The position numbers were made by a program, and so were the translations under genes. Below the pieces are notes generated by a model that was not told where the DNA came from, did not search any database, and saw nothing but the letters and a program-made list of their open reading frames with translations. Positions 34,227 to 36,355 of a stretch of DNA of 36,355 nucleotides are shown one piece after another (positions within the stretch are counted from its first letter, which is position 1; every line of letters begins with the position of its first letter). Origin of the DNA: Balneolaceae bacterium (GTDB lineage Bacteria; Bacteroidota; Rhodothermia; Balneolales; Balneolaceae); assembly GCA_007134695.1 (NCBI GenBank), contig SLKI01000070.1, forward strand, positions 1-36,355. The letters are read 5' to 3'.

Positions 34227-36059
34227 ATGAAGATCAACAAGCAACAACTTATCATCGGAACTGGATTATTGCTGGCTGGGCTGTTACTGGGCTGGTTGCT
34301 TTTTTCCGGGCCGTCAGGAGACGAAGAACATCAGGATCACGATCAACTTACTGCTGAAGAGATGGAACAGCATATATTGGAATCCCACACTGACGAAGAG
34401 GGTGAAACGATCTGGACTTGCTCCATGCACCCGTCGGTTCGCGAAGATGGGCCGGGGCAGTGCCCGATCTGCGGCATGGATCTTATTCCCGTTCGGGATG
34501 AAGCCCGGGAAGATGACTACTCGATGGTGATGACCGAAGCTTCAATGCGGCTTGCAGATGTGCAGACATCAACAGTCATCCGCGGACTTCCGGAAAAAAC
34601 GATCGACCTGCCCGGAAGAGTTCGGATCGATGAGCGCCGGATCACCAATATTACGGCACATTTTCCGGGTCGAATTATCGATGCAAAAATAGATTTTACC
34701 GGTGCCCCGATACAACAGGGGGAGGTGATGGCGACGGTGTATTCTCCCGAACTGGTTAGTGCCCAGCGGGAGCTACTGGAAGCGGCCCGGCAGAAAGAGC
34801 GAAACCCGCGACTTTACGAATCGGCCCGGCAAAAGTTTCGTTTCTGGGAGTTTACCGATGAGCAGATCGATGAGATCGAGCAGCGCGGCGATGTACAACG
34901 AGAGCTCGAAATCCTCTCACCGGTAAACGGGTTTGTAACAGCTCGAAATATTGCTGATGAGCAACATATATCGGAAGGCAGTGTACTCTATGAAGTGGCC
35001 AACCTGGAAAATCTCTGGGTGGTGCTGGAAGCTTATGAAGAGGATATCGACTGGATATCGGTTGGCGACACCATGCGGTTCCGCACCCGCACCCATCCGG
35101 GTGAAAACTACGAAGCTGCTGTCAGCTTTATCGACCCGGTGGTGAGCCCCGGCAAACGTACCGTCGGCGTTCGGGCCGATATCGAAAATCCCGGATTCAG
35201 GCTCAAACCCGACATGCTTGTCCGGGGGCAAATTGATGCTGTTATGGAAGAAGAGAAGCAGATGGTGCCGGTATCTTCCGTCCTCTGGTCGGGCCCGCGA
35301 TCGTTGGTCTATGTGAAAGATCTTTCAGCGGATATGCCCCGTTTCGAAGTTCGAGAAGTTGAACTGGGGCCCAGAGCCGGAGATTATTATGTGATTGAAG
35401 AGGGCGTAGAAGAGGGTGAAGAAGTGGTATTTCATGGTGCTTTCCGCATCGACAGCGAAATGCAGCTTGCCGATCGGTTCAGCATGATGAACCGTGAGCC
35501 GGGCAGGGGAGCCGTACCGGCTCACGACCACGGTTCAGCAGAAATGAATACTGATGATCACGACGCGACGGAAACAGCAGGTGATCCTGACCTCCATGAG
35601 CACGCGGATGTTGTGGATGGGGCATCCGATGAGTTTCGGCAGGATTTCCTCGCACTTCTTAAGGTATACATCTCCGGAAAAGAGGCCCTGTTCAGTTCAG
35701 ACTTTGATGCTGCCAAAGAGGCGTTCCAACAGGCCGAAGAGGAGCTCGAATCGATCGGCATGCACCGTATGGATGGAGATGCCCACATGAAATGGATGCA
35801 GCAGTATGAAGCGATCGAAGGGCATCTGGAACATATTCTGGCCGCCGATGATCTGGAAGGACAACGAGAAGGGTTTGCAGCTCTTACACATATTTTGATC
35901 GAGGCTGTAAAAAATTATGAGATCCCGGGAGTCGTCTATCATCAATACTGCCCGATGGAAGATGCTCACTGGCTTAGCACCGAAGAGGTGATCGAAAATC
36001 CATATGCACCCGAAACGATGCCGAGTTGCGGTGAAGTGATTGAAAGGATTGAAATGTAG
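34227..36059 (+). CDS. CusB-type metal-efflux adaptor with metal-binding ends
   Basis: A 610-residue periplasmic adaptor. A membrane anchor (about 8-26) is followed by an acidic His-rich stretch and a heavy-metal-binding motif CSMHPSVREDGPGQC with CGMDLIPV (Cys65, His68, Cys79, Cys82). The adaptor core comes next: lipoyl halves around DLPGRVRIDERRITNITAHF and ILSPVNGFVTARNI, coiled coil, and barrel (NLWVVLEAYEEDIDWI). A His/Asp-rich linker (about 430-465) leads to a DUF3347-like helical domain (about 470-610) with YHQYCPMEDAHWLS and MPSCGEV near the end. CusB normally carries only the core; the added domains likely bind metal and hand it to the pump. It is the last complete gene of the operon. 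Confidence 0.93.
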   Translation: MKINKQQLIIGTGLLLAGLLLGWLLFSGPSGDEEHQDHDQLTAEEMEQHILESHTDEEGETIWTCSMHPSVREDGPGQCPICGMDLIPVRDEAREDDYSMVMTEASMRLADVQTSTVIRGLPEKTIDLPGRVRIDERRITNITAHFPGRIIDAKIDFTGAPIQQGEVMATVYSPELVSAQRELLEAARQKERNPRLYESARQKFRFWEFTDEQIDEIEQRGDVQRELEILSPVNGFVTARNIADEQHISEGSVLYEVANLENLWVVLEAYEEDIDWISVGDTMRFRTRTHPGENYEAAVSFIDPVVSPGKRTVGVRADIENPGFRLKPDMLVRGQIDAVMEEEKQMVPVSSVLWSGPRSLVYVKDLSADMPRFEVREVELGPRAGDYYVIEEGVEEGEEVVFHGAFRIDSEMQLADRFSMMNREPGRGAVPAHDHGSAEMNTDDHDATETAGDPDLHEHADVVDGASDEFRQDFLALLKVYISGKEALFSSDFDAAKEAFQQAEEELESIGMHRMDGDAHMKWMQQYEAIEGHLEHILAADDLEGQREGFAALTHILIEAVKNYEIPGVVYHQYCPMEDAHWLSTEEVIENPYAPETMPSCGEVIERIEM

Positions 36060-36069
36060 TTAAATCAAT

Positions 36070-36104
36070 AACCCTCCAAGGGTTTGGAACCCTTGGAGGG
36101 TTTT
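36070..36104 (+). terminator. Perfect 15-bp hairpin between the adaptor and the PII-like gene
   Basis: AACCCTCCAAGGGTT and AACCCTTGGAGGGTT are exact reverse complements separated by three bases, followed by four T residues. It starts 10 bases after the adaptor stop and 20 bases before the next ATG. It may act as a terminator or as a partial attenuator that lowers read-through into the PII-like gene. Confidence 0.65.
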
Positions 36105-36123
36105 AATTCAAAAGGTGATCAAT

Positions 36124-36355
36124 ATGAAAGAAATCAAAGCGATGATCCGGCCGGAGATGTTCGAAAAAGTATACAGAAACCTGAGATCCGAAGGGTATTG
36201 CTGCATCACCGTATATCACGGAGAGGGAATTGGTAATCACGGCGACCCTGATAAACTGAATGCCACTCTCGATTTTCCATTTTTGCATTCAAAGATTACC
36301 AAACTTGAAATTCTTGTTTCAGATAAACAGGAAAAAGAGGTAATGCAGATCATTC
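36124..36355 (+). CDS. PII-like signalling protein linked to metal efflux, N-terminal part
   Basis: The first 77 codons are in the window; the frame runs off the right edge. It starts MKEIKAMIRPEMFEKVYRNL and continues with TVYHGEGIGNHG and LEILVSDKQEKEVMQII, the pattern of a PII/GlnB ferredoxin-like fold: first strand, helix, T-loop region, third strand. The T-loop is shorter and lacks the usual uridylylated Tyr context (NATLDFPFLHSK). A group of PII-related proteins next to CusABC-type genes is known, and this one fits it. A good ribosome site (AAAGGTG, six bases before the ATG) supports the start. It probably senses metal or energy state for the pump; that is inference. Confidence 0.8.
   Translation, partial: MKEIKAMIRPEMFEKVYRNLRSEGYCCITVYHGEGIGNHGDPDKLNATLDFPFLHSKITKLEILVSDKQEKEVMQII

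Overview
The window looks like chromosomal DNA from a Bacteroidota/FCB-group bacterium, most plausibly a Balneolota/Rhodothermota-type (salt-tolerant) lineage. The evidence is BshA of bacillithiol synthesis, Bat-type TPR/BatD genes, a large Bacteroidota-style CusA with a linked PII-like protein, weak use of Shine-Dalgarno sites, acidic proteins and roughly 50% GC. The lineage is an inference from gene content; no rRNA or tRNA gene was seen.

Left part (1-9254, minus strand): two RND efflux units. The first reads tetR -> tolC -> adaptor -> RND permease (9171 down to 1744) and ends at a clear hairpin terminator (1610-1643). Two matching inverted repeats, one in front of tetR and one between tetR and tolC, look like operators for this TetR protein. 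The second unit (adaptor -> RND permease, 1572 down to 1) runs off the window.

Central part (9413-27972): housekeeping genes. pyrR-pyrB overlap (pyrimidines); sucC is divergent from pyrR and convergent with a YceI-family gene across a bidirectional terminator. An unrecognised multi-pass membrane protein with an internal two-fold repeat follows, then bshA. yebC, batC, batD and batE are co-directional with overlapping ends, but batA/batB are absent. An M20 dipeptidase, a minus-strand run of a 2-oxo acid dehydrogenase E2, panC, panD and a small membrane protein, another small membrane protein, and an AbgT-family transporter complete this part. Two intergenic stretches right after stop codons hold 15-bp and 16-bp tandem repeats.

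Right part (27988-36355, plus strand): a heavy-metal efflux cluster. A cysteine-rich secreted protein is followed by CusA-type permease, TolC-type outer-membrane factor, CusB-type adaptor with fused metal-binding ends, a strong hairpin, and a PII-like gene cut by the window edge. The permease, channel and adaptor would form a tripartite pump; the Cys-rich and PII-like proteins probably sense or buffer the metal.

No insertion sequence, prophage, CRISPR array or defence system was found. The most novel-looking item is the two-fold-repeat membrane protein at 13273-14328.
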